From NCBI RefSeq assembly GCF_004348995.1, contig NZ_SMKQ01000017.1, positions 17,838 to 81,837 on the forward strand: a stretch of 64,000 nucleotides of DNA. Direction: 5' to 3'. The position numbers were made by a program, and so were the translations under genes. This DNA is from Nonomuraea terrae. GTDB lineage: Bacteria > Actinomycetota > Actinomycetes > Streptosporangiales > Streptosporangiaceae. The notes below the pieces were generated by a model. It was given only the letters and a program-made list of their open reading frames with translations. It made no database searches and was not told where the DNA came from. The first letter of the stretch is position 1. Each line of letters opens with the position of its first letter. Positions 41,500 through 50,961 of this stretch are shown here, in pieces.

Positions 41500-42861
41500 T
41501 CAGACGCCCTCGTACAGCGGGATGACGGCGACGAAGCGGGCGCCCGGGTGGTGGTCGGCCACCGTGAGGCTGCCGCCGTGGGCGGCGACGATCTCCCTCG
41601 ACAGCGGCAGCCCGAGCCCGCTGCCGCCCTTGTCCTTCGCCCTGGCGCTCTCCAGCCGGGTGAACCGCTCGAACACCCGGTCCCGGTCTTCCGGCGCGAT
41701 GCCGTCGCCGTCGTCGGTGACCGTCACGACCACCTGCCCCTGGTGTACGGACACCTCCACCTCGATCCGGGTGGCGGCGTGCCGGGTGGCGTTGTCGAGC
41801 AGGTTGGTCAGCAGCCGGTCGAGCTGCACCGGCGAGCCGCAGACCGGTGCGGTGGTGCACAGCCGCAGGAAGATCGGCACGCGGCCGCACTCGCGATCGC
41901 GTGCCTGGTCCTTCACCATGCGGCAGATGTCGACCACCCGGCGCGGCGCGACGGCGCCGGCGTCGAGCCTGGCCAGCATCAGCAGCTCGTCGATGATCGT
42001 GGCCAGGCGGTCGGCTGCGGCCAGGGTCCGCGCGCCGGTGGCCTTCCAGTCGGTCTCGTCGGGGTAGGCGTTGGCGACCTCCAGCTGGGTGCGCAGCGCG
42101 GAGACCGGGCTGCGCAGCTCGTGGGAGGCGTCGGCGACGAAGCGGCGCTGCGTCTCGGCGGAACGTTCCAAACGGTCGAGGGTGTGGTTGGTGGTGCGGG
42201 CCAGGGCGTTGATCTCGTCGCCGGTGTCGGGCACGGGGACGCGCCGGCTGATGTCGCGCCCGGTGATCTCGGCCAGCTCGGCGCTGATGCGCTCGACCGG
42301 GCGCAGGGCCGACCCGACCGCGGCCCAGGTGATGGCGCCGACGATCACGAGCACGATCGGGGACCCGACGAACACGAACAGGTCGATCCAGGCGAGCGCC
42401 CGGTCGACGTCGGACAGGGAGGAGGCGCCGTACACGGTGACGGGGCCGTCGGGCGTCTCCACGGTGACGGCCTGGACCAGGTAGTGGATCTCCGGCTCCG
42501 AGCCGTTGGCCGCTGTTCGCTCGACGGTCGTGATCGTGTCGGGCGCGCCGGGCCGGAACTCCGTCAGGTGAGCGTCCTGCAGAGCCGTGGCGGGAGTGGA
42601 GGCGATGATCCGGCCGTCCGACGACATGACGCGCAGGAAATGGATGCGGGCCGGTGGGGTGAGCACGGTGGGAAGGTCTCCCGCCCGCGCCTCGGCCGCC
42701 ACCCGCCGCACGGCCAGCTCGACTCTGCTGTGGACGACGCCGTAGAGGTTGTCGGGCACGGTGGACAGCGTGAGGGAGGACCCGGCGGCGAGGACGGCGG
42801 CGACCACCAGGATCGCGATCGTGGTCAGGCGACCCCGAATAGAACGCGGAAACCGCGCCAT
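41500..42861 (-). CDS. orphan sensor histidine kinase
   Basis: About 453 residues from ATG 42861. Two membrane spans (~12-34 and ~158-182) enclose an extracellular sensor region. They are followed by a HAMP-type linker (RPVERISAELAEIT), the HisKA phosphoacceptor His247 in ASHELRSP, and an HATPase domain with DNATRHA, DDGDGIAPED and GSGLGLPL. No response-regulator gene is adjacent, which is unusual for this OmpR-partner type. Its partner must be encoded elsewhere or has been lost. Confidence 0.9.
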   Translation of the reverse strand: MARFPRSIRGRLTTIAILVVAAVLAAGSSLTLSTVPDNLYGVVHSRVELAVRRVAAEARAGDLPTVLTPPARIHFLRVMSSDGRIIASTPATALQDAHLTEFRPGAPDTITTVERTAANGSEPEIHYLVQAVTVETPDGPVTVYGASSLSDVDRALAWIDLFVFVGSPIVLVIVGAITWAAVGSALRPVERISAELAEITGRDISRRVPVPDTGDEINALARTTNHTLDRLERSAETQRRFVADASHELRSPVSALRTQLEVANAYPDETDWKATGARTLAAADRLATIIDELLMLARLDAGAVAPRRVVDICRMVKDQARDRECGRVPIFLRLCTTAPVCGSPVQLDRLLTNLLDNATRHAATRIEVEVSVHQGQVVVTVTDDGDGIAPEDRDRVFERFTRLESARAKDKGGSGLGLPLSREIVAAHGGSLTVADHHPGARFVAVIPLYEGV

Positions 42862-43100
42862 CTTCCCACCCCCGTGCCTCACTGCGAGTGACATCTACCC
42901 GCTCAGGGCGATCGCAACATGACAGCTGCTGATCTGGCCTTATACCGATCGAGGAGATGGGGACTGGATACGCTGAGTGTATATACCCGGCCTTGACCGG
43001 GAGGCGACCGGGCTCCGCCCCCGCGCCTTACGCCCGTGGCGATTCCGCTGAGGGCGTGGACGCCTTCCGCCCGGGCGATCCGGCGGCCAGGGTGGGTGCC

Positions 43101-44084
43101 ATGAGGGTTCTGGTGCTGGGCGGTACGGAGTTCGTCGGGCGGGCGGTCGTCGAAGAGGCGCGCGCGATGGGGTGGCAGGTGACGACGTTCAACCGCGGCA
43201 GCCACAAGCCGCCCGCGGGGGTGACGGCGTTGCGCGGCGACCGGTCGCTCCCCGGCGGGCTGGCGGCGCTGGAGCACGGCGAGTGGGACGTCGTGGTCGA
43301 CACCTGGTCCTGGGCGCCTTCGGCGGTCCGCGACTCCGCCGCGCTGCTGGCCGATCGGGCGGGTCACTACGTCTACGTCTCCAGCCGCTCGGTCTACGCC
43401 GACGGGGCGGGGTTCGGGGCCGACGAGAGCGCGCCCGTGGTGGCGGCCTCGCCCGACGACGGCGACGGCGACTACGCGAAGAACAAGGCGGGCGCCGAGC
43501 TGGGCGCCGTGGCGGCGTTCGGGGGGCGGGCGCTGCTGGCCCGCGCGGGGCTCGTCCTGGGGCCGTACGAGAACATCGGGCGGCTGCCGTGGTGGCTGAA
43601 CCGGATCGCGCGCGGCGGCCCGGTGGTCGCGCCGGCGCCGACCGGTCTGGGGCTGCAGTACGTCGACGCCCGCGACCTGGCGCGGTGGTGCCTGGAGGCG
43701 GCCGGACGCGGCGTGGGCGGTGCGTTCAACGTGGTGAGCCCGCCGGGGTTCACCACGATGGGCGAGCTGCTCGACACCTGTGTGCGGGTGACCGGGGGCG
43801 ACGCGGAGCTGCGCTGGATCGGCGCCGACCGGCTGCTGGCCGAGGGCGTGCGGCCGTGGATCGACCTGCCGATCTGGCTGACGGGCGACGACCACGCCTA
43901 CATGCACGGGGGCGACGTGTCACGGGCGGTCGCGGCGGGGCTGCGGTGCCGTCCGGTGGCGGAGACGGTGGCCGACACCTGGGCCTGGCTGCGCGGCATC
44001 GGCGGCGCGGCGCCCATGCGTCCCGACCGGCCCCGGGTGGGGCTCGACCCCGCGATGGAGGCCCGGCTACTCGAGCGCGGCTGA
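43101..44084 (+). CDS. NAD-dependent epimerase/reductase-like protein
   Basis: A 327-residue protein from ATG 43101 starting MRVLVLGGTEFVGRAVVEEA, an extended-SDR cofactor site. The usual catalytic YxxxK appears as DYAKNKAGAE. VYVSSRSVYAD and a LQYVDARDLARW motif fit NAD-dependent epimerases of the type often called reductases in actinobacteria. Substrate unknown. Its last 18 bp overlap the end of the convergent MFS gene. Confidence 0.82.
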   Translation: MRVLVLGGTEFVGRAVVEEARAMGWQVTTFNRGSHKPPAGVTALRGDRSLPGGLAALEHGEWDVVVDTWSWAPSAVRDSAALLADRAGHYVYVSSRSVYADGAGFGADESAPVVAASPDDGDGDYAKNKAGAELGAVAAFGGRALLARAGLVLGPYENIGRLPWWLNRIARGGPVVAPAPTGLGLQYVDARDLARWCLEAAGRGVGGAFNVVSPPGFTTMGELLDTCVRVTGGDAELRWIGADRLLAEGVRPWIDLPIWLTGDDHAYMHGGDVSRAVAAGLRCRPVAETVADTWAWLRGIGGAAPMRPDRPRVGLDPAMEARLLERG

Positions 44085-45476
44085 GCGCGCTTCCATGGTC
44101 GTGCGTACGAGGTCGTAGCAGGCGGCCAGGAGCGCGATCCCCACCGAGACGAGCACGACGAGCAGCCCGTGCCGGAACGCCGTCGACCAGCCCTCCCCCA
44201 GCGAGCCGAAGAACGTCGAGCCGGCCGCCGCGATGCCGATGGCCGAGCCGAGCCGCTGGCCCGTCTGGAGCACGCCGGCCGCGCTGCCGCCGCCCTCGGG
44301 CGGCACCTCGGAGAGCGTGATGGCCTGGTTGGGCGAGATCACCAGGCCGCTGCCCATGCCCGCCAGCAGCAGCGGCAGCGCGGTGGCCAGGCCCACGTGC
44401 TGGCCGGGCACGAGGTAGGTGGCGCCCATGGTGGCGGCCAGCCCGGCGATCACCATGGTCAGCCCGACGGCGGTCAGCCACCGCCCGGCCTTCCACACGA
44501 GCCGGCCGCCGACCACCGCGGCCGAGGCCGAGCCGAGCGCGAACGGCGTGATCGACAGCCCGGCCAGCAGAGGGCTGTAACCGTGGCCGCTCTGCAGGTA
44601 GAGCGTGAAGGCGAAGAAGATGCCGGTGAACCCGGCGAAGTAGAACAGCGCGATCGTCGACCCCAGCCGGTACGACCGCTTCCTGAACAACGTCAGGTCG
44701 ACCAGCGGCTCACGCCCGTAGTAACGCTCCCAGACGACGAACCCGGCCAGGATCAGCAGCGCGGCCGGCACGAGCAGCCACTTGGCCTCGCCCTCCCACT
44801 GGTTGCGCTGGACGAACGGCAGCAGCAGCCCGGCGACGCCGACGCCGAGCAGCAGCACGCCCACCAGGTCCATGCTCTCGTGGCGGCGCACGGTCACCGG
44901 GCGGGGCAGCAGTCGCCAGGCCAGCGGCAGCAGCACGGCCCCGATCGGCAGGTTGACCAGGAACACCCACCGCCACCCGTGGTCGGCCCCGAACACGGTC
45001 ACCAGCGTGCCGCCGATCAGCGGCCCGGCGGCCGTGGACACCCCGATGGTGGCGCCGAGCGCGCCGAAGGCCCGGCCGCGTTCGTACCCCTGGAACATCT
45101 GCTGGATCAGGCCGGAGACCTGCGGGTTGAGCATGCCGGCGGCCATGCCCTGGATCAGGCGGGCCACGATGAGCACGTTCATGTTCCAGGCGAAGCCGCA
45201 GGCGGCGCTGGCGAGGGTGAAGAGCACCACGCCCCACATGAAGATGGTGCGGCGGCTCCTGGCGTCGCCCAGCCGCCCGGCCGGGACGAGGAGCAACCCG
45301 AACGTGAGCGCGTAGCCGGACAACGTCCACTGCAGGCCGTCGTCCGAGGCCTGCAGACCGTCGCGGATCGACGGCAGCGCCACGTTGACGATGCTGACGT
45401 CGAGGCCGGTCATGAACGCGGCCGTCAGGCACACGGCCAGCGCACGTCTGCGGTTGTCGCCCCCGGACACCCCCAT
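44067..45476 (-). CDS. MFS drug exporter, DHA2 (EmrB/QacA) type
   Basis: About 469 residues from ATG 45476 (GGAGAGG upstream). Around fourteen membrane spans; motif A LLLVPAGRLGDARSRRTIF and motif C AGPLIGGTLV are conserved, and LDVSIVNVALPSI in span 1 is the DHA2 signature. It exports small toxic molecules by proton antiport; substrate unknown. Divergent from the cytosine-type permease gene. Confidence 0.9.
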   Translation of the reverse strand: MGVSGGDNRRRALAVCLTAAFMTGLDVSIVNVALPSIRDGLQASDDGLQWTLSGYALTFGLLLVPAGRLGDARSRRTIFMWGVVLFTLASAACGFAWNMNVLIVARLIQGMAAGMLNPQVSGLIQQMFQGYERGRAFGALGATIGVSTAAGPLIGGTLVTVFGADHGWRWVFLVNLPIGAVLLPLAWRLLPRPVTVRRHESMDLVGVLLLGVGVAGLLLPFVQRNQWEGEAKWLLVPAALLILAGFVVWERYYGREPLVDLTLFRKRSYRLGSTIALFYFAGFTGIFFAFTLYLQSGHGYSPLLAGLSITPFALGSASAAVVGGRLVWKAGRWLTAVGLTMVIAGLAATMGATYLVPGQHVGLATALPLLLAGMGSGLVISPNQAITLSEVPPEGGGSAAGVLQTGQRLGSAIGIAAAGSTFFGSLGEGWSTAFRHGLLVVLVSVGIALLAACYDLVRTTMEARSAALE

Positions 45477-45560
45477 CACGGCACCTCTCCGTGTTGTCTC
45501 TTCACCCCCTCAAGGATCACAAACTTCCTTTTCCCGCCATACGCCGGGTACCGTCCGATC

Positions 45561-46982
45561 ATGGACACGATGGCGGTGGAGCAGAACGGCATCAACGCCG
45601 TCCCCGAGGGCGAGCGCCATGGCCGGCCGCGCGACCTGTTCTGGCCCTGGGCGGGCTCCAACCTGTCGCTGTTCGGCGTCGCGTTCGGCGTGTACATCGT
45701 CGGGCTCGGGCTCGGCGTGATCCCCGCGATCGTCACCGGGGCACTCGGGTACGCGCTGTCGTTCCTGCTCGTCGGCCTGGTCGCGGTCGGCGGCAGCCGC
45801 TCGGGCGTGCCGACGATGACGCTGGGCCGGGCCCCGTTCGGCTACCAGGGCAACAAGCTGCCCACCCTCTTCTCGTACGTCTCCAACGTGGGCTGGGAGA
45901 TCGTGCTGGTCACGCTGGCCGCGCAGGCCGGCGCGGCCATCCTCGCGCGCCTCGCGCCCGGCGTCCCCGCCGCCACGGCCACCGCCGTCTGCTTCGCCGT
46001 CGCCGCCCTCGTGGTGATCGCGGTCGGCGTGTACGGCCACGCGATGATCATGGTGGTGCAGCGTTACCTGACGTACGCGTTCGTGGTGCTGACGGTCGTC
46101 TACATGGTCCTCATGGCGCCGAGGCTCGGCGGGTCGCTGGCGAGCACGGCGGGGCCGGGCGAGTGGGTGGGCGCGGTCATCTTCGCGATGACGCTGCTCG
46201 GGCTGGGCTGGGTCAACTGCGGCGCCGACTACTCCCGCTACCTGCCGAGAGCCTCCCCCGGCCGGTCGGTGGCGCTGTGGACGATGCTCGGCGGCGCGCT
46301 GCCGCCGATGGTGCTGCTGGTCTTCGGCGTGCTGCTGGCGGGCGGCGACCCGAAGCTGGCCGAGGCGGCCGGGACCGACCCGGTGACGGCGCTGGCGGGG
46401 GCGCTGCCGACGTGGTTCCTGGTGCCGTACCTGCTGACCGCGATCGGCGGGTTCCTGGCCGGGGCGATCCTCGACATCTACTCCTCGGGGCTGTCGCTGC
46501 TGGCGCTCGGCGTGCCGATCCGGCGCCACTACGCGGTGCTGATCGACGGGCTGCTCATGGTGCTGGGCGGCTACTACCTGCTGTTCGTCTCCACCAGCTT
46601 CCTGGCGACCTTCCAGGCGTTCCTGGCGATCGTCGGCGTGGTGATGGCGGCCTGGGCGGCGATCTTCCTGGTGGACATGTGGCGGCTGCGGGCGGGCGGC
46701 CGGGTGTACGACGAAGGGCTGCTGCGGACGGGCGCGCCCGCGGTGAACTGGCCGGGCGTGGTGTCGCTGGTCGTGGCGTCCTTCGCGGGGCTCGGCCTGA
46801 TCACCTCGGGTGACGAGCACATCGCCGGCGTCGTCGGCTTCCTGATGAGCGAGGAGATGCGCGGCGGCACGTTCGGCAGCGCGAACATCGGCGTGGTGAT
46901 CGCGCTCGTGCTGGCCGGGCTCCTGTACGTCGCGATCAACGCCGTCGTGCGGCCCCGCTCGCGGGAGCGCCGCGCCGGCTGA
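45561..46982 (+). CDS. NCS1 purine/cytosine permease, CodB-like
   Basis: A 473-residue protein from ATG 45561. About twelve spans; DLFWPWAGSNLSLFGVAFGVYI, GRAPFGYQGNKLPTLFSYVSNVGWE and GWVNCGADYSRYLPR are family hallmarks. It imports a nucleobase or related compound with a cation. No cytosine deaminase gene is adjacent, so the precise substrate is open. Confidence 0.9.
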   Translation: MDTMAVEQNGINAVPEGERHGRPRDLFWPWAGSNLSLFGVAFGVYIVGLGLGVIPAIVTGALGYALSFLLVGLVAVGGSRSGVPTMTLGRAPFGYQGNKLPTLFSYVSNVGWEIVLVTLAAQAGAAILARLAPGVPAATATAVCFAVAALVVIAVGVYGHAMIMVVQRYLTYAFVVLTVVYMVLMAPRLGGSLASTAGPGEWVGAVIFAMTLLGLGWVNCGADYSRYLPRASPGRSVALWTMLGGALPPMVLLVFGVLLAGGDPKLAEAAGTDPVTALAGALPTWFLVPYLLTAIGGFLAGAILDIYSSGLSLLALGVPIRRHYAVLIDGLLMVLGGYYLLFVSTSFLATFQAFLAIVGVVMAAWAAIFLVDMWRLRAGGRVYDEGLLRTGAPAVNWPGVVSLVVASFAGLGLITSGDEHIAGVVGFLMSEEMRGGTFGSANIGVVIALVLAGLLYVAINAVVRPRSRERRAG

Positions 46983-47009
46983 GCCCCGTGTCGCTACGCT
47001 GGGTCAGCC

Positions 47010-47480
47010 ATGATGGACATTCCGTTGCGGCTGGTCCGGTGGGCGGTGCACGTCACCGCCTGCGGGCTGCTGCTGTTCGCCGTCGTCTCCGTGTTGCGCG
47101 AGGGCCGCGCCGCCGAGGCCCTCGGCGGCGTGCTGCTCGGCCTGCTCTACGCGGCAGGCCCCGCGGTCGAGGGGCGTCCGCCGCTCGCCCGCGTCTGGCT
47201 CGGGCTGGTCACCGCCGGGTGGCTGGTGCTCGCCGCGGCCGCGCCGCCGTTCGTGTGGGTGGTCTTCCCGCTGCTGTTCGCCTACCCGCACGTGCTGCCG
47301 CTGTGGGCGGCGATGTTCGGGGTGACGGTGCTGACGTCGGCGACGATCGCGGCCTCGGCCTGGCACGCGGGCGGGCTCAGCCTGCCGGTGTTGCTCGGGC
47401 CCGGCGGCGCGGCGGTCGTGGTGACCCTGCTCGCCCTCGCATGCCGGGCCCTGCGCGCCGAGTCGCGTGTCAGGCCGTGA
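47010..47480 (+). CDS. small polytopic membrane protein
   Basis: A 156-residue protein with four or five hydrophobic segments covering nearly the whole chain and a basic C-terminus. I recognise no family. It follows the permease by 27 bp in the same direction and may be cotranscribed. Its end overlaps the convergent alkylsulfatase-like gene by 11 bp. Confidence 0.65.
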   Translation: MMDIPLRLVRWAVHVTACGLLLFAVVSVLREGRAAEALGGVLLGLLYAAGPAVEGRPPLARVWLGLVTAGWLVLAAAAPPFVWVVFPLLFAYPHVLPLWAAMFGVTVLTSATIAASAWHAGGLSLPVLLGPGGAAVVVTLLALACRALRAESRVRP

Positions 47481-49266
47481 CGACGGCGAAGTCGGCCAGC
47501 GGATGGTCCAGCACGGCGACCAGCCGGCGCAGCACCCTCGTGTCCCCCTCACGTTCGACGCCCTCGACGCCCTGGCCCGACAGCAGTCCGACGAGCTGCG
47601 CCTTCGTCAGCCGCAGCGTCAGGTCGGCGGTCCCGCGCGGCTCCGGCTGCTGGACGAGCACGCCGTTGGCCAGCGTCGTCCGGTGGCGCTCCCCCAGGTC
47701 CGTCAGGTGCCAGTCGATGGACAGGCGCTCGTTCCAGGCGCGCGGCCCGTCCACGCGGATGGCGATCGAGTCGAAGATCTGCTCCACGGAGAGCGCGGCC
47801 AGGAAGTCGGCCGGGGTGACCTCCACGTCGGCCGGCACGATGCCGTCCGACAGCTCCAGCGCCCCCGTCAGGTAGAAGTTGCGCCAGGTGGCGCTCTCGG
47901 TGCCGTGGCCGAGCCGGGTGTAGACCTCGGCCAGCAGATCGCGGGCCTCCTTGTTGCCCTCGTCGGCGAAGACCGCGTGGTTGAGGAGCTGGGCGGCGAA
48001 GCGCAGGTCGTTCTCCCGGAGGTAGCGGCGGGCGAGCTCGACCACGGCCGCGCCGCCACCGAGGCACTCGACGTACCGGACGGCGCTCTCCCTCGGCGGG
48101 TGCTCCCACAGGTGCGCCGGGTTGCCGTCGAACCAGCCGAGGTAGCGCTGGTAGACGGCCATGACGTTGTGGGCGAGGGAGCCGGAGTAGCCGTGCGTGT
48201 GCCAAGCCTGCTGCAGCGCGGGCGGCAGCCGCAGCACCTCGGCGATCTCCGCTCCGGTCAGGCCCTTGTTGAGCAGGCGCAGGGTCTGGTCGTGCAGGTA
48301 GGCGTACATGTCGCGCTGCTGCGACAGGAAGCGCTCGATGCGGTCGCGGCCCCATGTCGGCCAGTGGTGCGAGGCGAAGGCCACGTCGGCACGGTCGGCG
48401 AACAGGGCGATGGCCTCGGTCAGGTAGCGCGCCCAGGCCCGGGCGTCGCGGACGACGGTGCCGCACAGCGGCAGCATGCTGTGCTGGTTGTGGGTGGCGT
48501 TCTCGGCCAGGCAGAGGGCGCGGCGGGCGGGGAGGAGCAGATTCATCTCCGCGGGGGCCTCGGCGCCCGGCGTGAGCTGGAAGACCATCTCGACGCCGTC
48601 GACCGTCTCCTCCTGGCCGGTGCGCTCGATCTCGGCCGTGGGCGGGATGAGCGACATGGTGCCCGTGGAGAGGGCCATCCCCAGACCGGCGCCGATCTGG
48701 CCCTCCGGCGAGCGGGGCAGGGCGGCGCCGTACATGTAGAGGGTGCGGCGGGTCAGGGCGGGGCCCGCGTAGAGGTTGTCCGTGACCGCGTGCTCCATGA
48801 AGCCCTTGGGCGCCAGGATCGGCACGCCGCCGCCGGTGACCCCGCGTACGCCGCCGAAGTGGTCGGCGTGCGAGTGCGTGTAGACGACGCCCGTGACGGG
48901 ACGGTCGCCGCGGTGGGCCCGGTAGAGCTTCAGCGCGGCGGCGGCGCACTCGGTGGAGACCAGCGGGTCGATGACGACGACGCCGCGCTCGCCCTCGACC
49001 AGGGTCATGTTCGACAGGTCGAGCCCGCGCACCTGGTAGACGCCGTCCGTGACCTCGTACAGGCCCTGGCGGACGCAGAGCTGTCCCTGGCGCCAGAGGC
49101 TCGGATGGGCGGTGGCCGGGCAGTCCCCCTGGAGGAAGTCGTAGGCGTCGTTGTCCCACACGACGCCGCCGTCCAGGGATCTGATCACCGCCGGGCTGAG
49201 CTTCGCGATGAATCCGCGGTCGGCATCCTCGAAGTCGGCCACGTCGTGCCATGGAAGGTCTGCCAT
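47470..49266 (-). CDS. alkylsulfatase-like metallo-beta-lactamase-fold hydrolase (SdsA1/BDS1 type)
   Basis: A 598-residue protein from ATG 49266. The N-terminal metallo-beta-lactamase domain has THSHADHFGG (His131, His133, Asp135, His136), AENATHNQHSMLPL and SHHWPTWG, the dizinc site of class III alkylsulfatases. A helical dimerisation domain (LRLPPALQQAWHTHGYSGSLAHNVMAVYQRYLGWFDGNPAHLW) and a C-terminal SCP2-like domain follow. It likely cleaves linear alkyl sulfates to alcohol and sulfate. No signal peptide is visible, unlike Pseudomonas SdsA1. Confidence 0.9.
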   Translation of the reverse strand: MADLPWHDVADFEDADRGFIAKLSPAVIRSLDGGVVWDNDAYDFLQGDCPATAHPSLWRQGQLCVRQGLYEVTDGVYQVRGLDLSNMTLVEGERGVVVIDPLVSTECAAAALKLYRAHRGDRPVTGVVYTHSHADHFGGVRGVTGGGVPILAPKGFMEHAVTDNLYAGPALTRRTLYMYGAALPRSPEGQIGAGLGMALSTGTMSLIPPTAEIERTGQEETVDGVEMVFQLTPGAEAPAEMNLLLPARRALCLAENATHNQHSMLPLCGTVVRDARAWARYLTEAIALFADRADVAFASHHWPTWGRDRIERFLSQQRDMYAYLHDQTLRLLNKGLTGAEIAEVLRLPPALQQAWHTHGYSGSLAHNVMAVYQRYLGWFDGNPAHLWEHPPRESAVRYVECLGGGAAVVELARRYLRENDLRFAAQLLNHAVFADEGNKEARDLLAEVYTRLGHGTESATWRNFYLTGALELSDGIVPADVEVTPADFLAALSVEQIFDSIAIRVDGPRAWNERLSIDWHLTDLGERHRTTLANGVLVQQPEPRGTADLTLRLTKAQLVGLLSGQGVEGVEREGDTRVLRRLVAVLDHPLADFAVVTA

Positions 49267-49362
49267 GCCAAGCCGCATGCCCGGGGAACGACGCCAGGTA
49301 GCTCAACAGAGTGCCCCTAATAGGATGAATCTTGGCAAGGAGCTTGATCAGCGGGGGGACCG

Positions 49363-50001
49363 ATGGACGCGTGCGTGTTCGACCTGGACGGCGTGCTGGT
49401 CGACAGCGAGCCGGTCTGGGAGGAGGTGCGCCGGGCGTTCGTCGCCGATCACGGGGGCACCTGGCAGGCCGACACGCAGTCCAGGCTCATGGGCATGAGC
49501 ACCGCCGAGTGGGCCGCGTACCTGCGCGAGCTGGGCGTGCGGATGGAGCCCGCCGAGATCGCGCGCGGTGTGGTCGACCAGATGGCCGCGCGCTACCGCG
49601 ACGGGGTGCCGCTGATGCCCGGGGCGGTGGCGGCCGTGCGGCGGCTGTCCGACGCGGTCACGCTGGGGCTGGCCAGCTCGTCACCGCGGCGGCTGATCGA
49701 CGTGGTGCTGGACGCGGCCGGGCTGACCGAGTGCTTCGCGGCCACGGTCTCCACCGAGGAGGTGCCGCGCGGCAAGCCGGCGCCCGACGGCTACCTGGAG
49801 GCCGCCCTACGGCTGGGCGTGGACCCGCGGGGCTGCGTGGCGGTCGAGGACTCCAGCAACGGGCTGCGCTCGGCGCACGCGGCCGGCATGCGCGTGGTCG
49901 CCGTGCCGCACCCCCGCTACCCGCCCGCGCCGGACGCGCTCGCGCTGGCCTGGCGCGTCGTGCCCGCGCTCGACGGGCTCACTCCGGAGTCGCTCGCCTG
50001 A
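49363..50001 (+). CDS. HAD hydrolase, beta-phosphoglucomutase-like
   Basis: A 212-residue protein with HAD motif I FDLDGVLVDSE (Asp7 and Asp9), motif II LASSS, motif III GKPAPDGYLEAA and motif IV VAVEDSSNGLRSA. The cap insertion after motif I is of the C1 type. It is a phosphatase or sugar-phosphate mutase of unknown substrate. 21 bp separate it from the PRPP-synthetase-like gene. Confidence 0.88.
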   Translation: MDACVFDLDGVLVDSEPVWEEVRRAFVADHGGTWQADTQSRLMGMSTAEWAAYLRELGVRMEPAEIARGVVDQMAARYRDGVPLMPGAVAAVRRLSDAVTLGLASSSPRRLIDVVLDAAGLTECFAATVSTEEVPRGKPAPDGYLEAALRLGVDPRGCVAVEDSSNGLRSAHAAGMRVVAVPHPRYPPAPDALALAWRVVPALDGLTPESLA

Positions 50002-50022
50002 GGTGACTACGATTGGGGAACC

Positions 50023-50961
50023 GTGCGAGACATCACGGTTTTCAGCGGCAGCGCCCATCCCGAACTGGCGGAGGAGATCTGCGCCCACCTCGGCACACCA
50101 CTCCACCCCGTCCAGATCAACCGCTTCGCCAACGACGTGCTCGAAGTGCAACTGCAGGCCAACTGCCGCGAGCGTGACGTCTTCCTCATCCAGCCCCTCG
50201 TGCCGCCGACGCAGGAGCACCTGGTCGAGCTGCTGCTCATGCTCGACGCCGCGCGCGGCGCGTCCGCGGCCCGGATCACGGTCGTGCTGCCGCACTACGC
50301 GTACGCGCGTTCCGACAAGAAGGACGCGCCGCGCATCTCCATCGGCGCACGGCTGGTGGCCGACCTCATGGTCGCGGCGGGCGCCAGCCGGGTGCTGGCG
50401 ATGACGCTGCACTCGCCGCAGGTGCACGGCTTCTTCAGCGTCCCCGTCGACCACCTGCACGCGCTGCGCGAGCTGGCCGCCCACTTCCGCCAGTACGACC
50501 TGTCGAACACCGTCGTCGTCTCCCCCGACCTGGGCAACGCCAAGGAGGCCGCCCACTTCGCCCGCCTGCTCGGCACCGGCGTCGCCATGGGCGCCAAGCA
50601 GCGCTTCAGCGACGACCGGGTGGTGATCAGCTCGGTGATCGGCCAGGTCGAGGGCAAGGACGTGATCGTCCTGGACGACGAGATCGCCAAGGGCAGCACG
50701 GTCATCGAGTTGCTCGACCGGCTGCGCGAGCGCGGCGTGCGGTCCGTACGGGTGGCCTGCACGCACGGGCTGTTCTCCGGCGGGGCGGTCGAACGGCTGG
50801 GCTCCCTTCCGGAGGTGCGGGAGATCGTCTGCACCAACACCGTGCCGCCGCCCAAGCCCGGCGACAAGCTCACGGTGTTGTCGATCGCGCCCGCCCTGGC
50901 CGAGGCGATGCGCCGGATCCACGACGGCGAGTCGGTGAGCGCGCTGTTCAGTACATCTTGA
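50023..50961 (+). CDS. ribose-phosphate pyrophosphokinase paralogue
   Basis: A 312-residue PRPP synthetase-family protein from GTG 50023. The N-terminal FSGSAHPELAEEICAHLG, the flexible-loop region YARSDKKDAPRISIGARLVADLM and the PRPP loop VIVLDDEIAKGSTV are recognisable. The loop departs from the usual D-D-x-I-x-T-G-G-T, with Gly-Gly-Thr replaced by Gly-Ser-Thr and a Lys before it. It may be a specialised paralogue rather than the main Prs. Confidence 0.82.
   Translation: MRDITVFSGSAHPELAEEICAHLGTPLHPVQINRFANDVLEVQLQANCRERDVFLIQPLVPPTQEHLVELLLMLDAARGASAARITVVLPHYAYARSDKKDAPRISIGARLVADLMVAAGASRVLAMTLHSPQVHGFFSVPVDHLHALRELAAHFRQYDLSNTVVVSPDLGNAKEAAHFARLLGTGVAMGAKQRFSDDRVVISSVIGQVEGKDVIVLDDEIAKGSTVIELLDRLRERGVRSVRVACTHGLFSGGAVERLGSLPEVREIVCTNTVPPPKPGDKLTVLSIAPALAEAMRRIHDGESVSALFSTS

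Noticed and set aside
44169..45560. Upstream extension of the NCS1 permease frame, giving a 937-residue protein
   Set aside because: The extension lies antisense to the MFS gene and is Arg/Gln/Pro-rich noise; the real permease starts at 45561.
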